A DNA stretch of 64,000 nt from NCBI GenBank assembly GCA_045575975.1, contig JAZNFO010000064.1, positions 1-64,000 on the forward strand. Reading direction: 5' to 3'. Position 1 is the first letter of the stretch; every line of letters begins with the position of its first letter. Positions 16,229 to 25,458 of the stretch are shown in pieces. Origin of the DNA: RGIG8709 sp045575975 (lineage in GTDB: Bacteria > Bacillota > Clostridia > Monoglobales > Monoglobaceae). The notes below the pieces were generated by a model. That model was not told the DNA's origin, searched no databases, and was given only the letters and a program-made list of their open reading frames with translations. The position numbers and the translations under genes are program-made.

Positions 16229-16999
16229 ATGCTTAATATATCAGAAAATGCCATAAGAGAATACCTTACATTTCCTGTGCCTGAAATTATTATTTTAGAC
16301 TCGGTTGACTCCACAAACAGCTACTTAAAAAAGCTTTCGGAAGAAAACATAAAAAAAGGTACTGTTGTTATTGCAAAAAATCAGACAAAAGGACGGGGCA
16401 GAACGGGAAACAGCTTTTTCTCTCCTAACGGAGGACTTTATATGAGCATCCTTCTTGATTCAGGGCTAAACACAGAATTTGTGACGGCAATTTCGGGAGT
16501 TGCCCTTTGCCGTGCCATAAAAAAATGCACGGATTTCTTGCCCAAAATCAAATGGGTTAATGATATTTATATAGACAAAAAAAAGATTTGCGGAATACTG
16601 GCGGAGGGAACAGTTTCACCTGACGGAAGCCTTAAAAATATTATTCTTGGCATCGGTCTTAACATTCTTGCTCCAAAGGAAGGTTTTCCCGAAGACATAA
16701 AACACAAGGCGGGAGCAATTTTTAAACAGGATATGCCTATAAATGCAGAAAACAAAATTACTGCAGAAATTATAAACTCCCTTTTTGAATTATTGACAGA
16801 TAAAACAGATGCATTTATTGAAGAATACAGAAATATTTCCCTTCTTACGGGAAAAGAAATAGAATATAAAAAAAATAATCAAATCCTTACAGGGCGGGTT
16901 ATTTCAATAGATGAAAAGCTTAGACTTGTGGTTATAACACAAGACGGTGAAAAAGACATTCTTTCATCAGGAGAAATAAAAATACTTAACTGGGAATAA
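16229..16999 (+). CDS. birA: Biotin--[acetyl-CoA-carboxylase] ligase, short form
   Basis: Attaches biotin to biotin-dependent carboxylases. The 256-aa product lacks the N-terminal DNA-binding domain of regulatory BirA and begins directly with the catalytic domain. It shows VDSTNSYLKKL near residue 27, the biotin loop KGRGRTGNSF near 52, KWVNDIYIDKKKICGILAE near 108-126, and the C-terminal SH3-like domain (LTGRVISIDEKLRLVV). GAAAGGAG lies before the ATG. A strong terminator follows, shared with the convergent DUF378 gene. Confidence 0.95.
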   Translation: MLNISENAIREYLTFPVPEIIILDSVDSTNSYLKKLSEENIKKGTVVIAKNQTKGRGRTGNSFFSPNGGLYMSILLDSGLNTEFVTAISGVALCRAIKKCTDFLPKIKWVNDIYIDKKKICGILAEGTVSPDGSLKNIILGIGLNILAPKEGFPEDIKHKAGAIFKQDMPINAENKITAEIINSLFELLTDKTDAFIEEYRNISLLTGKEIEYKKNNQILTGRVISIDEKLRLVVITQDGEKDILSSGEIKILNWE

Positions 17000-17005
17000 A
17001 AAGAA

Positions 17006-17044
17006 GCTGTTTGAAAAAATTATTTCAAACAGCCTCTTTTTTTA
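17006..17044 (+). terminator. Bidirectional terminator birA / DUF378 gene
   Basis: Perfect stem GCTGTTTGAAA (17006-17016) with TTTCAAACAGC (17023-17033), followed by CTCTTTTTTT. On the other strand the A-rich run before the stem gives T residues, so it may also end the convergent gene. Confidence 0.85.
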
Positions 17045-17248
17045 TTTCTCTCTGTCTACTATCGGAGAATCATTAAATAAGAATGATATTGACCAAAGTC
17101 CTGCAAGTCCCACAATAGTAAAAATTATTTTACTTATTAAAGAGGTTTGTCCTCCGAACAATGAACCTACCAAATCAATACCAAAGAGTCCGATTGAACC
17201 CCAGTTTATTGCACCGATAATAACAAGAATTAAAGCTAAAACATTCAT
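17042..17248 (-). CDS. DUF378 small membrane protein
   Basis: A 68-aa protein with two hydrophobic helices (LALILVIIGAINWGSIGLFG, and ISKIIFTIVGLAGLWSISF) and the GAINWGSIG signature of DUF378 (YuzA-like). The open frame extends upstream into the MITE, but the ATG at 17248 with an AAGGAG a little distant is the natural start. The MITE lies 42 bp upstream, so its native promoter may be displaced. Function is unknown. Confidence 0.75.
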   Translation of the reverse strand: MNVLALILVIIGAINWGSIGLFGIDLVGSLFGGQTSLISKIIFTIVGLAGLWSISFLFNDSPIVDREK

Positions 17249-17289
17249 TATAATATAATGCTCCTTTTTCTTTTTTATTTTCTTGTTTG

Positions 17290-17563
17290 TAGGGTAACAG
17301 TATAAAAACGAACCGTGATTTTGAAAGACAAATTTATGTTTCCTCTGCGTTAAAATGCTCGGCAATCCACAAAGGATTACCTGTGCTTTTGCCTTGATAA
17401 ACCAAAAATTTGTTCGTTCAAAATTCTTCGACCTAAAACTTTGCAATTTGGGGCAGATTTTTGTGCGGAGGATGCAGATAGGCTGACGCCTATCAAAGAC
17501 GACGCGCTAAAATACGCCTAAATTTAGAGTTTTAGGCAGGTTCGGGTTTACACTGTTACCCTA
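17290..17563. mobile_element. 274-bp MITE with TA target duplication
   Basis: The ends are inverted: TAGGGTAACAGT at 17290-17301 and ACTGTTACCCTA at 17552-17563, with 22 of 25 positions matching when extended to the GAACC block. TA at both edges suggests a TA target duplication, as made by IS630/Tc1-mariner transposases. There is no coding frame inside. An internal hairpin ATAGGC-TGAC-GCCTAT lies near 17485. It accounts for most of the gene-free stretch 17249-17659. Confidence 0.8.
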
Positions 17564-17659
17564 TATTTTTAGTTTTTTTCTTTAAAATATACTTCCGATT
17601 TTTGCATATTAAAATTATAAATTTCAAATAATATTTTTAAAAAAGATTAGGTGATATTT

Positions 17660-18055
17660 TTGAAAAAATTTTTTCTTTATTTAATTGTAATAACTTTTGT
17701 TTTCTCTTTTTCCTTTGCAACAGAGGATTTATATTATGAGCTTTCAAACAACAGAAAATGCTTATCAGCTGCCACAAAAATTGCAGAACTTACAGATGCT
17801 GACGACATTGCAATTTTATACAAAGATAAAAACCTTCTTTGCGGACTTCGTCTTAGGGACCGAACTTTTTCAGAAGATGACAGAAATCTTGTTATGGAAA
17901 TTTTAAAAAATGATTTTTCTGTCATAAAAAATTTCCGTCTTGAAGCAAACAACGCTCTATCTCAGGATATTTTAGAGCTTTCTTATTATTCCTCAAAAAA
18001 CATTCATAAATACATTTTATCCTCCAGATTTGATTTTTTAATGGCAAAGAATTGA
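17660..18055 (+). CDS. Small exported protein, YhcN/YlaJ-like
   Basis: I chose TTG 17660 as start because AGGTGA lies just upstream. GTG 17651 is an alternative that would overlap that site. The product starts with a signal peptide (MKKFFLYLIVITFVFSFSF, then ATEDLYY) without a lipobox cysteine. The mature part (TKIAELTDADDIAILYKDK) has the alternating strand and helix pattern of the YhcN/YlaJ sporulation family, but the match is weak. It lies between the MITE and the peptidase pair. Confidence 0.55.
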   Translation: MKKFFLYLIVITFVFSFSFATEDLYYELSNNRKCLSAATKIAELTDADDIAILYKDKNLLCGLRLRDRTFSEDDRNLVMEILKNDFSVIKNFRLEANNALSQDILELSYYSSKNIHKYILSSRFDFLMAKN

Positions 18056-18120
18056 TTTAATTTTTAAATTATGATAAAATGAATATAATCATATATAGTT
18101 TTAAGAAAGGAATGTTTTTA

Positions 18121-19401
18121 ATGAATAATATTTTAAGTGTGGCTTTAACAGATGGCGTAAGTCTTCATCTTGCCAAATCAGAAAAATTTAAAACAAATTT
18201 ACTTAGTTTATATATAAAAATTCCCGTTACAAAGGAAAATGCGACATTATCCGCACTTCTTCCGAAGGTTTTAAGACGAGGAAGCAAAGCTTACCCCTCC
18301 CTTTCCGCAATCGCAACAAACTGCGAGGAGTTATACGGAGCTTCTTTTTATTCAGGGCTCAGGAAAAAAGGTGACTTTGCTTTTTTATACTTTTCTCTTG
18401 AGTTTGTTTCGGGAGAATATTTGAAAGACAGTAATATTCTTTCAGATGCAATAGATTTCTTAAAAGAACTTGTTTTTAATCCGAAAACAGAACACGGAGT
18501 TTTTGACAAAAGCTTTGTTGACTCCGAAAAAATAAATTTAAGAGACGATATTGAAGGTCTTATCAATGAGAAAAAAGAATATGCAGACCAGAGAGTGAAA
18601 GAGATAAGCTTTGAAGACTCACCATACGGAATATCTCCTTTTGGTTTTAAAGAAGATATAGACTCTATCACACCAGAAAGCTTATATGAATACTACAAAA
18701 AAGTTATAACAGAATGTAAAATGGACTTTTTCCTGAGCGGAGCGTTTGATGCAGAAAAAGCACCATCTATATTATCCGAGAGTTTTTCAGATGTTTTATC
18801 TCCAAGGAATCCTGCTTATCTTCCAACAGCTATTGCAAAAAGTAATAGTGGAGATATAAAAAGGGTTACCGACAAAATGGATGTTACTCAAAGCAAGCTT
18901 TGTATCACTATGTTCACAGACACAGACCCATTTTCTCCTGAATATTATGCATCGGCGGTGTTTAACTGCATATACGGCGGAAGTCCTTTCTCAAAACTTT
19001 TTAACAATGTGAGAGAAAAGCTTTCACTTGCATACTATGTTTCATCCCGTCTTGACAGGCAAAAGGGATGTATGCTTATAAGCTCGGGCATTGAAAATGA
19101 CAAATTTCAGGATGCATACAGCGAGATTATGCTCTGGCTTGATAAAATGAAAGCCGGGGATTTTTCAGACGATGAAATCCTGTCTGCAAAAAAATATCTT
19201 GAAACTAACTTAAATTCAATAGCCGACAGTCTCAGGGCATCAGAAGACTATCTTATTTCCGCTTTATCAGAAGAGAGACAGCCTGAAACAATCGAAAATC
19301 TTGTAAGCAACCTAAACAAGGTTACAAGAGATGAAATTATTAAAATTGCAAACAAGGTTCATCCTGACACAGTTTATCTTTTAACAGGAAAAGACATATA
19401 A
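18121..19401 (+). CDS. ymfF: M16-family peptidase-like protein, inactive partner (YmfF type)
   Basis: A 426-aa M16-fold protein lacking the HxxEH zinc motif; the corresponding region reads ATNCEELYGASFYSG. Structural hallmarks are YGGSPFSKLFNNVREKLSLA and the C-terminal M16 lobe. The start at 18121 follows AAAGGA; the frame could begin 14 codons earlier, but no site supports that. It pairs with the catalytic partner 15 bp downstream, as in Bacillus ymfF-ymfH. The substrate is not established here. Confidence 0.85.
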   Translation: MNNILSVALTDGVSLHLAKSEKFKTNLLSLYIKIPVTKENATLSALLPKVLRRGSKAYPSLSAIATNCEELYGASFYSGLRKKGDFAFLYFSLEFVSGEYLKDSNILSDAIDFLKELVFNPKTEHGVFDKSFVDSEKINLRDDIEGLINEKKEYADQRVKEISFEDSPYGISPFGFKEDIDSITPESLYEYYKKVITECKMDFFLSGAFDAEKAPSILSESFSDVLSPRNPAYLPTAIAKSNSGDIKRVTDKMDVTQSKLCITMFTDTDPFSPEYYASAVFNCIYGGSPFSKLFNNVREKLSLAYYVSSRLDRQKGCMLISSGIENDKFQDAYSEIMLWLDKMKAGDFSDDEILSAKKYLETNLNSIADSLRASEDYLISALSEERQPETIENLVSNLNKVTRDEIIKIANKVHPDTVYLLTGKDI

Positions 19402-19416
19402 GGGAGGGCAAAGATT

Positions 19417-20703
19417 ATGGATTTTAAAATAATTGATAATAAATCAATAAATGAAAAAATACTGTGGGGAGTCCACCAGAGCGGACTTAAGATTTATATT
19501 ATACCCAAAAAGGGTTTCAGCAAATACTATGCTATATACGGCACCGACTACGGCTCCTGCGACATTGAATTTATAGCTCAGGGAGAAACCGAAAAAACCC
19601 CTCTTCCAAACGGTATTGCTCATTTTCTTGAACATAAGCTTTTTGAGGAGGAAGATGGAAAAAATGCCTTTGACCGTTTTTCTGTTACGGGAGCAAATGC
19701 CAATGCTTACACAAGCTTTGACATAACCGCATACCTTTTCTCCTGCACTGACAAGTTCTATGAAAATCTTGAAATTCTTTTAGACTTCGTTAACCATCCT
19801 TATTTTACAGAGGAAAATGTTGCAAAGGAACAGGGCATTATCGGGCAGGAAATCAAAATGTATGACGATGAACCCGGTTGGAGAGTATTTTTCAATATGC
19901 TTGGTGCAATGTTCCACAACAACCCTGTTAAAATTGATATTGCAGGAACAGTGGAAAGCATAGCGGAAATCACGCCAAAGCTTTTATATAAATGCACCGA
20001 CAATTTCTATCATCCGTCTAATATGACACTTGTTATGGTTGGGGATATTGACCCAGAAAAAGCAGTTTCTTTGGTTGATAAATATGTCCAAAAAACTTCA
20101 AATGACGGGCTGAAAAGATTTACCTATGACGAGCCTAAAGAAAGAGTAACAGAATTTGCAAGTCAGAAATTAAGTGTTTCTATGCCTATATTTATGATAG
20201 GCTTTAAGGAAACCGAAAGCTATGGGAATGGAGATGAGCTTTTGAAGAGACAGCTTGTAACAGAGCTTATTCTTGATATGTTCTTCGGGCAGAGCAGTGA
20301 TTATTATATGTCCCTTTATGAAAAGGGTCTTATAAATGCAAGCTTCTCTAAAGAAACAGAGCTTGAAAAAACCTACGGTTTTTCATCACTTTCGGGAGAA
20401 AGCAAAAACCCAAAAGAAGTCTATAAAATCACCCTTGACTATATAGATAAAATTTCAAAAGAGGAAATCGACAAAGAAAAATTTAGTCGTGCAAAGAAAG
20501 TTTTAACCGGAAAACATCTGAAAAAATTCAACAGTGTTGAAAACATTGGAAACGGCTTTATAAAAAGCTTTTTTGACGGACAAAATCCGCTTTCTGTCTT
20601 TGATATAATAAACAGTATCAAAGAAGATGACCTTAAAGCAAGACTTTCATCTCACTTTGACACAAAAAATTCTGTTTTATCAGTTGTTGAGCCTATAGAC
20701 TAA
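19417..20703 (+). CDS. ymfH: M16-family zinc peptidase (YmfH type)
   Basis: A 428-aa active-type M16 peptidase. The inverted zinc motif is HFLEHKLFEEEDG at residues about 69-81, with the downstream Glu in NVAKEQGIIGQEIKMYDDEP. The second lobe is present. An AGGGAGG site precedes the ATG. Only 15 bp separate it from the inactive partner, so they likely form a heterodimer. lgt follows 11 bp later on the same strand. Confidence 0.9.
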   Translation: MDFKIIDNKSINEKILWGVHQSGLKIYIIPKKGFSKYYAIYGTDYGSCDIEFIAQGETEKTPLPNGIAHFLEHKLFEEEDGKNAFDRFSVTGANANAYTSFDITAYLFSCTDKFYENLEILLDFVNHPYFTEENVAKEQGIIGQEIKMYDDEPGWRVFFNMLGAMFHNNPVKIDIAGTVESIAEITPKLLYKCTDNFYHPSNMTLVMVGDIDPEKAVSLVDKYVQKTSNDGLKRFTYDEPKERVTEFASQKLSVSMPIFMIGFKETESYGNGDELLKRQLVTELILDMFFGQSSDYYMSLYEKGLINASFSKETELEKTYGFSSLSGESKNPKEVYKITLDYIDKISKEEIDKEKFSRAKKVLTGKHLKKFNSVENIGNGFIKSFFDGQNPLSVFDIINSIKEDDLKARLSSHFDTKNSVLSVVEPID

Positions 20704-20714
20704 AGAGGTGCCCT

Positions 20715-21518
20715 ATGGAAAACATTATTAAATTTGAGAATCTTGGTCTTACCTTTAATATAAACCGCACCGCAATTTCAATCTTCGGACTTAATATATA
20801 CTGGTATGGTGTAATTATTGCTTTCGGACTTATAATAGCATTTATTTATGCAACAAAGGAAGCAGAAAAAAAAGGCATTACTCAGGACGATTTGCTTAAT
20901 CTTTTCATTATCGCTCTACCTTGTGCTATAGTGGGAGCAAGACTTTATTATGTTATTTTCAGCTTTGATGATTATAAAAATAATCTCCTTGAAATTTTTA
21001 ACCTCAGGGCTGGTGGAATTGCCATATACGGAGCAATTATCGGAGCATCTCTTGCGGTTTTTCTTTACTGCAGGAAGAAAAAGATTGACATTTTTAAGGT
21101 TCTTGATATTTTCGCGGTTGGACTATTAATAGGGCAGGCAATTGGAAGATGGGGAAATTTTGTTAACGGAGAGGCATTCGGAGGCACCACCTCTACCCTC
21201 TTTGCGATGACTATTATAAAAGACGGAAATATGATAGCCGAGAATGTTCACCCAACATTTTTCTACGAATCAATGTGGAATTTTCTGGGTCTTGTTATTC
21301 TTTTATTATATAAAAGAAAACAGGCATTTAAAGGAGAGTTGTTTTCTCTTTATATGTTCTGGTATGGCCTTGGAAGATTTCTGATTGAGGGACTAAGGGC
21401 TGATTCATTATACCTTGGACCTTTCAGAATTTCGCAAATAATATCTCTTATTTTGTTACTTGCAGGAGCTTACATAATAGTTAAAGGCAGAAAAAAAGCA
21501 AAATCGAAAAAAGAATAA
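20715..21518 (+). CDS. lgt: Prolipoprotein diacylglyceryl transferase
   Basis: A membrane enzyme that adds diacylglycerol to the lipobox cysteine of prelipoproteins. It is 267 aa with about seven hydrophobic segments. The Lgt signature IGQAIGRWGNFVNGEAFGG is at about 140-158. RAGGIAIYGAIIG precedes it, and GLGRFLIEGLRADSLYLG lies near the C-terminus, ending with a Lys-rich tail. AGAGGTG precedes the ATG. A terminator follows. Confidence 0.95.
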   Translation: MENIIKFENLGLTFNINRTAISIFGLNIYWYGVIIAFGLIIAFIYATKEAEKKGITQDDLLNLFIIALPCAIVGARLYYVIFSFDDYKNNLLEIFNLRAGGIAIYGAIIGASLAVFLYCRKKKIDIFKVLDIFAVGLLIGQAIGRWGNFVNGEAFGGTTSTLFAMTIIKDGNMIAENVHPTFFYESMWNFLGLVILLLYKRKQAFKGELFSLYMFWYGLGRFLIEGLRADSLYLGPFRISQIISLILLLAGAYIIVKGRKKAKSKKE

Positions 21519-21524
21519 TTTATG

Positions 21525-21560
21525 CAGGGCATTCCTCATCTGAGGATGCCTTGTTTTTTC
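21525..21560 (+). terminator. Terminator of lgt
   Basis: GGCATTCCTCA pairs with TGAGGATGCC, followed by TTGTTTTTTC, a few bases after the lgt stop. Confidence 0.85.
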
Positions 21561-21576
21561 CTTATTTTAAAAAATA

Positions 21577-21605
21577 TCATAAACTGTTCATATAACTCAT
21601 ACAAT
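21577..21605 (+). promoter_or_regulatory. SigE-like promoter of spoIVA
   Basis: TCATAAA (21577-21583) and CATACAAT (21598-21605) are separated by 14 bp. The -10 fits the SigE consensus CATACAMT closely, and spoIVA is a mother-cell SigE gene in Bacillus. The gap to the start codon is 32 bp. Confidence 0.7.
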
Positions 21606-21637
21606 AGTACAAAGTACAAGTGTTGGAGGAATTTAGA

Positions 21638-23110
21638 ATGAACAGCATATACCACGATATTGCCAGAAGGACAGACGGCGACATATATATTGGCGTTGTG
21701 GGTCCCGTGAGAACGGGCAAATCAACCTTTATAAAAAATCTTATGGAGCTTCTTGTTATTCCTAATATACAAAACAGCTATAAAAAAGAAAGGGCTCTTG
21801 ATGAACTTCCCCAGAGTGCAGGCGGAAAGACCATCATGACAACCGAGCCCAAATTCATTCCCAACGAAGCCGCCGAAATATCTCTTGCAGATAACACAAA
21901 TTGCAAAATAAGACTTATTGACTGTGTTGGATATATTGTTAAAAGTGCAGGAGGCTACATTGAAAACGATGCCCCCAGAATGGTTATGACTCCCTGGTCA
22001 ACAAGTCCTATGCCCTTTGCAGAGGCTGCCGAAAAAGGAACCCGAAAGGTTATTTGCGACCACTCAACCATAGGCATTGTGGTTACCACAGACGGAAGCT
22101 TTTCAGAAATTGAAAGAGATGATTACATAGAGCCTGAAGAAAGGGTTATTTCAGAGCTTAAGGAAATAAACAAGCCTTTTGCCATTGTCCTGAACTCTTT
22201 AAATCCTCACTCCGAAAAATGCATCAAACTTAAAAAGGAGCTTGAGGAAAAATATAACGCATCTGTTATTCCTGTTAATTGTATGGACCTTACAGATGAG
22301 GATGTTGAAAAAATCTTAAAAGAAATTCTTTATGAATTTCCTCTCAGCGAAATCAGAATTTCTATTCCAAAATGGATAACCGCTCTTGATAACGACAATC
22401 CTCTTAAATGTGACTTTTTGAATCTTATTTATGATAATACAAAAAATTCTATGAGGCTTTCGGATATAAAAACTTTAGTTGAAAAAATATCTGAATACGA
22501 AAACACCGAGGAATGTCATCTTATAGAAACCCGACCTGCAGACGGAACTGCGGAAATTCTTATAAAAACTCCTGATGACCTTTTCTATGAAACCGTTGGA
22601 AAACAAACAGGCTTCAAAATCGAAAACCAGCAAGGACTTATGGAGCTTTTAAAAAATCTCTCCGAAATCAAAGCAGAATATGACAAAATCGAAACTGCTC
22701 TTATGGAAGTTAAACATAAGGGATACGGAATTGTGTCTCCTACCATTGATGAGCTTTCCTTGGAAGAGCCCGAAATTGTGAAGCAAGGAAGCAGATTCGG
22801 GGTTAAGCTTAAGGCATCCGCTCCCAGCATACATATGATAAGGGCAGATATTGAAACCGAAGTTTCACCTATAGTTGGAACGGAAAAACAATCCGAAGAG
22901 CTTGTTCATTATCTCTTAAATGAATTTGAAACAGACCCTAAAAAGATTTGGGAGTCCAATATCTTTGGAAAATCTCTTCACGAACTTGTGAACGAAGGGC
23001 TCCACAACAAGCTTTATAAAATGCCTGATGATGCACAAATGAAACTGCAGGAAACTCTGCAAAGAATTATCAATGAGGGCACTGGCGGTCTTATCTGCAT
23101 AATACTTTAA
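21638..23110 (+). CDS. spoIVA: Stage IV sporulation protein A (coat morphogenetic ATPase)
   Basis: Assembles the basement layer of the spore coat in the mother cell. The 490-aa product has a Walker A motif GPVRTGKSTFIKNLMELL at residues 23-40, a Walker B-like LIDCVGYIVKSAGGY near 103-117, and the conserved C-terminus (HELVNEGLHNKLYKMP, ending GGLICIIL). The start at 21638 follows TGGAGGAATT, and the open frame's six extra codons are dropped. A SigE-like promoter lies upstream. Confidence 0.96.
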   Translation: MNSIYHDIARRTDGDIYIGVVGPVRTGKSTFIKNLMELLVIPNIQNSYKKERALDELPQSAGGKTIMTTEPKFIPNEAAEISLADNTNCKIRLIDCVGYIVKSAGGYIENDAPRMVMTPWSTSPMPFAEAAEKGTRKVICDHSTIGIVVTTDGSFSEIERDDYIEPEERVISELKEINKPFAIVLNSLNPHSEKCIKLKKELEEKYNASVIPVNCMDLTDEDVEKILKEILYEFPLSEIRISIPKWITALDNDNPLKCDFLNLIYDNTKNSMRLSDIKTLVEKISEYENTEECHLIETRPADGTAEILIKTPDDLFYETVGKQTGFKIENQQGLMELLKNLSEIKAEYDKIETALMEVKHKGYGIVSPTIDELSLEEPEIVKQGSRFGVKLKASAPSIHMIRADIETEVSPIVGTEKQSEELVHYLLNEFETDPKKIWESNIFGKSLHELVNEGLHNKLYKMPDDAQMKLQETLQRIINEGTGGLICIIL

Positions 23111-23116
23111 CTAAAG

Positions 23117-23147
23117 TCCCCAAAGTTTTTATCTTTGGGGATTTTTT
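23117..23147 (+). terminator. Terminator/attenuator between spoIVA and spmA
   Basis: TCCCCAAAG (23117-23125) pairs with CTTTGGGGA (23133-23141), followed by six T residues. spmA starts 15 bp downstream on the same strand, so some read-through is likely, or spmA has its own promoter. Confidence 0.8.
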
Positions 23148-23161
23148 CAAAAGGAGTTTTT

Positions 23162-23758
23162 ATGTTAAATTATGTATGGGTTTTTATGCTTATTATTTCC
23201 TTTGCTGTTTCCTGCATAAATGGCAAAATGGAGGCACTCAGCAATTCAATTTTTCAAGGTGCACAGGATGCTGCCTCCCTCTCTTTTTCCATGCTCGGGG
23301 TTATGTGTCTTTGGTCGGGACTTTCAAAAATAGCAGAAAAATCAGGTCTTATAGATATTTTAAAAAAAAGTCTGTATCCCATAACAAAATTATTATTTCC
23401 GGATCTTAAGAAAAATTCTCCTGCCCTTTCAGCAATTGTTATGAACATAACCGCAAACCTGTTAGGAATGGGTAATGCCGCAACACCTCTTGGAATAAAA
23501 GCTATGAAAGAGCTTGAAAAAATAAATCCTGAAAAAAACACCGCAAGTAACGAAATGTGTATATTTGCAGTCATAAACACCGCATCAATTCAGCTGCTCC
23601 CATCAACTCTTATTGCTCTTCGACAAAGCTTTGGCTCAAAAAACCCGGGAGAAATTATTCTTCCCGTTTGGATATGCGGCTTTCTCGTTATAACAATTGC
23701 CATATCCTTAGCAAAAATATTTTCATTGAAAAAAGAACCTGCGAGGCTTGAACCATGA
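23162..23758 (+). CDS. spmA: Spore maturation protein A
   Basis: A membrane protein needed for spore core dehydration in Bacillus. The 198-aa product carries the nucleoside recognition (Gate) domain, with ALSNSIFQGAQDAASLSFSM and NITANLLGMGNAATPLGI. It has four to five hydrophobic helices. The start at 23162 follows AAAGGAG. Its last codons overlap spmB by 4 bp (ATGA). Confidence 0.92.
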   Translation: MLNYVWVFMLIISFAVSCINGKMEALSNSIFQGAQDAASLSFSMLGVMCLWSGLSKIAEKSGLIDILKKSLYPITKLLFPDLKKNSPALSAIVMNITANLLGMGNAATPLGIKAMKELEKINPEKNTASNEMCIFAVINTASIQLLPSTLIALRQSFGSKNPGEIILPVWICGFLVITIAISLAKIFSLKKEPARLEP

Positions 23759-24276
23759 CAATAATTTCCGCATACAGCATTCCTTTAGTTATTATTTTTA
23801 TTATTCTTTACGGAGCAAAGAAAAAAGTTCCCGTTTATGACACCTTTGTTCTTGGTGCAAAAGACGGAATAGAGACAACCTTTTCAATCATCCCGCCTTT
23901 AGTTGGTCTTATGGTTGGAATTTCTGCACTTCGTGCATCAGGTACTGTTGATTATATTGCAAAGCTTTTATCTCCCCTTCTTTCTTTTATACATATGCCG
24001 CCAGAGGTTCTTCCTCTAGCACTTCTCCGACCCGTTTCAGGTAGCGGCTCTATGGCAGTTGTAAGCGATATTTTCAAAAACTTTGGATGCGACTCCTTTA
24101 TTGGAAGGTGTGCTTCCGTTATGATGGGTTCAACTGAAACAACCTTTTACACTCTGGCAGTTTATTTTGGCGCAACAAAGGTTAAAAACACCCGTTATAC
24201 ACTAAAAGCAGCCTTGTCCGCCGATATTTGCGGAATGCTGCTTTCTGTTTTCATTGTTCGTTTGTTATTTAAATAA
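23755..24276 (+). CDS. spmB: Spore maturation protein B
   Basis: A 173-aa partner of SpmA with the same Gate fold. Signatures are YDTFVLGAKDGIETTFSIIP, LRPVSGSGSMAVVSDIF and MMGSTETTFYTLAVYFGATK. Its ATG overlaps the spmA stop. The 3' end overlaps the convergent adenosyltransferase gene by 8 bp. Confidence 0.92.
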   Translation: MTIISAYSIPLVIIFIILYGAKKKVPVYDTFVLGAKDGIETTFSIIPPLVGLMVGISALRASGTVDYIAKLLSPLLSFIHMPPEVLPLALLRPVSGSGSMAVVSDIFKNFGCDSFIGRCASVMMGSTETTFYTLAVYFGATKVKNTRYTLKAALSADICGMLLSVFIVRLLFK

Positions 24277-24760
24277 CCCGTGCCAGAGAGTAAAGATAAT
24301 CTGACAACCTGTTTATATATACTAAATTTCTGCATTCTATATTATATTTTCCGGATGCAGAAACCATATATCTTTCTGCGCGTCTTGCAACTGTTCTTGC
24401 AATATCAACTCTTGCGGAGGCTTCGTTTTTTCCGGGAAGAACAAATTCTGTCACATCTCCTGTCTCTTTCTGCAGTTTATCGATTTCTTCCTCAAGTACT
24501 GATATATCATCATCTGTAATTTTTTCTTTTGTTTCTCCCTCGGTTGCAATATCTCCCATAATGCATACAAGTCTTTTCTGCAAGGTCTCAAGAAATATTC
24601 TTTCGTGGCTTTCTTCAAGCCCAACCTTTGCAAAACCTATAAAGCTTGAAAGCTCATCAAGAGTGCCAAGAACATCAAAAATAATATCGCACTTTTTAAT
24701 TCTTTCCTTACTGCAAATAGAAGAAAAACCTTTGTCTCCCATTTTAGTGTATATTTTCAT
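24269..24760 (-). CDS. PduO-type cob(I)alamin adenosyltransferase
   Basis: Makes adenosylcobalamin from cob(I)alamin and ATP. The 163-aa product begins MKIYTKMGDKGFSS (family TKTGDxG) and has VDIARTVARRAERYMV, with the R-x-AER signature in the helical bundle, then RNLVYINRLSDYLYSLAR. The family length (about 180 aa) is met. No cobalamin riboswitch or neighbour is visible. It lies upstream of no other B12 gene, and sfsA precedes it by 14 bp. Confidence 0.85.
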   Translation of the reverse strand: MKIYTKMGDKGFSSICSKERIKKCDIIFDVLGTLDELSSFIGFAKVGLEESHERIFLETLQKRLVCIMGDIATEGETKEKITDDDISVLEEEIDKLQKETGDVTEFVLPGKNEASARVDIARTVARRAERYMVSASGKYNIECRNLVYINRLSDYLYSLARVI

Positions 24761-24774
24761 TCACTTCACTTCTT

Positions 24775-25455
24775 TCAAAGTTTTATTTTGACAAAATTTC
24801 CCGTTTCAAGTAAATCGGGCAAAACTCTACAATCAATACATTTGATTTTTACACCCTTTTTTTCAGCATTTATGAGAGCATCCGCAAACTCCGGATGAGT
24901 TTTTCTGTTTGGCTCAAAATACAAAACATCCTTCATCTGCACAACAAAGAATATATATGCCTCATACCCATCTTTTACACACTCACAAAGCTCATTTATA
25001 TGTTTCAAACCTCTTTCCGTGGGTGCATCGGGAAAACTGACCACTCCCTCATTTTCAAGGGTTACACCCTTTATTTCGATAAAGATTTTTTTATCTTCTG
25101 TCTCCACATAGAAATCAAATCTTGAATTTTTATACCTACATTCAGGCTTTAAATAGGATAATTTCCCAAAATAATTCCTTTTTTGAAGCCATTCTGAAAA
25201 AACCTTATTAGGCGCCTGACTGTCCATATTGATAAGTCGTTCTCCCTTTTTCACCGCTATCAGGTCATATTTGGTTTTTCTTTCCGCTTTATTAAATTCC
25301 TGAACATAAATTTTCGCGCCCTGAACAAGTAATTCACGGCATCTGCCTGTGTTTTTTACATGGCAAATTTCTGCTTTTCCGTCCACCAGAATTTCCGCAA
25401 TAAACCGGTTTGGTCTTCTTATAAATTCTGCCTCTTTAATATTTTCATATTTCAT
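24775..25455 (-). CDS. sfsA: SfsA family protein
   Basis: A 226-aa SfsA protein. The family starts RRPNRFIAEILVDGKAEICH, then VKNTGRCRELLVQGAKIYV; the nuclease-like core is RFDFYVETEDKKIFIEIKGV, and FPDAPTERGLKHINEL follows. E. coli SfsA was named for sugar fermentation stimulation. Its fold suggests nucleic acid cleavage, and the role here is inferred. It is 3 bp downstream of nrdG, so co-transcribed. Confidence 0.92.
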   Translation of the reverse strand: MKYENIKEAEFIRRPNRFIAEILVDGKAEICHVKNTGRCRELLVQGAKIYVQEFNKAERKTKYDLIAVKKGERLINMDSQAPNKVFSEWLQKRNYFGKLSYLKPECRYKNSRFDFYVETEDKKIFIEIKGVTLENEGVVSFPDAPTERGLKHINELCECVKDGYEAYIFFVVQMKDVLYFEPNRKTHPEFADALINAEKKGVKIKCIDCRVLPDLLETGNFVKIKL

Positions 25456-25458
25456 AAA

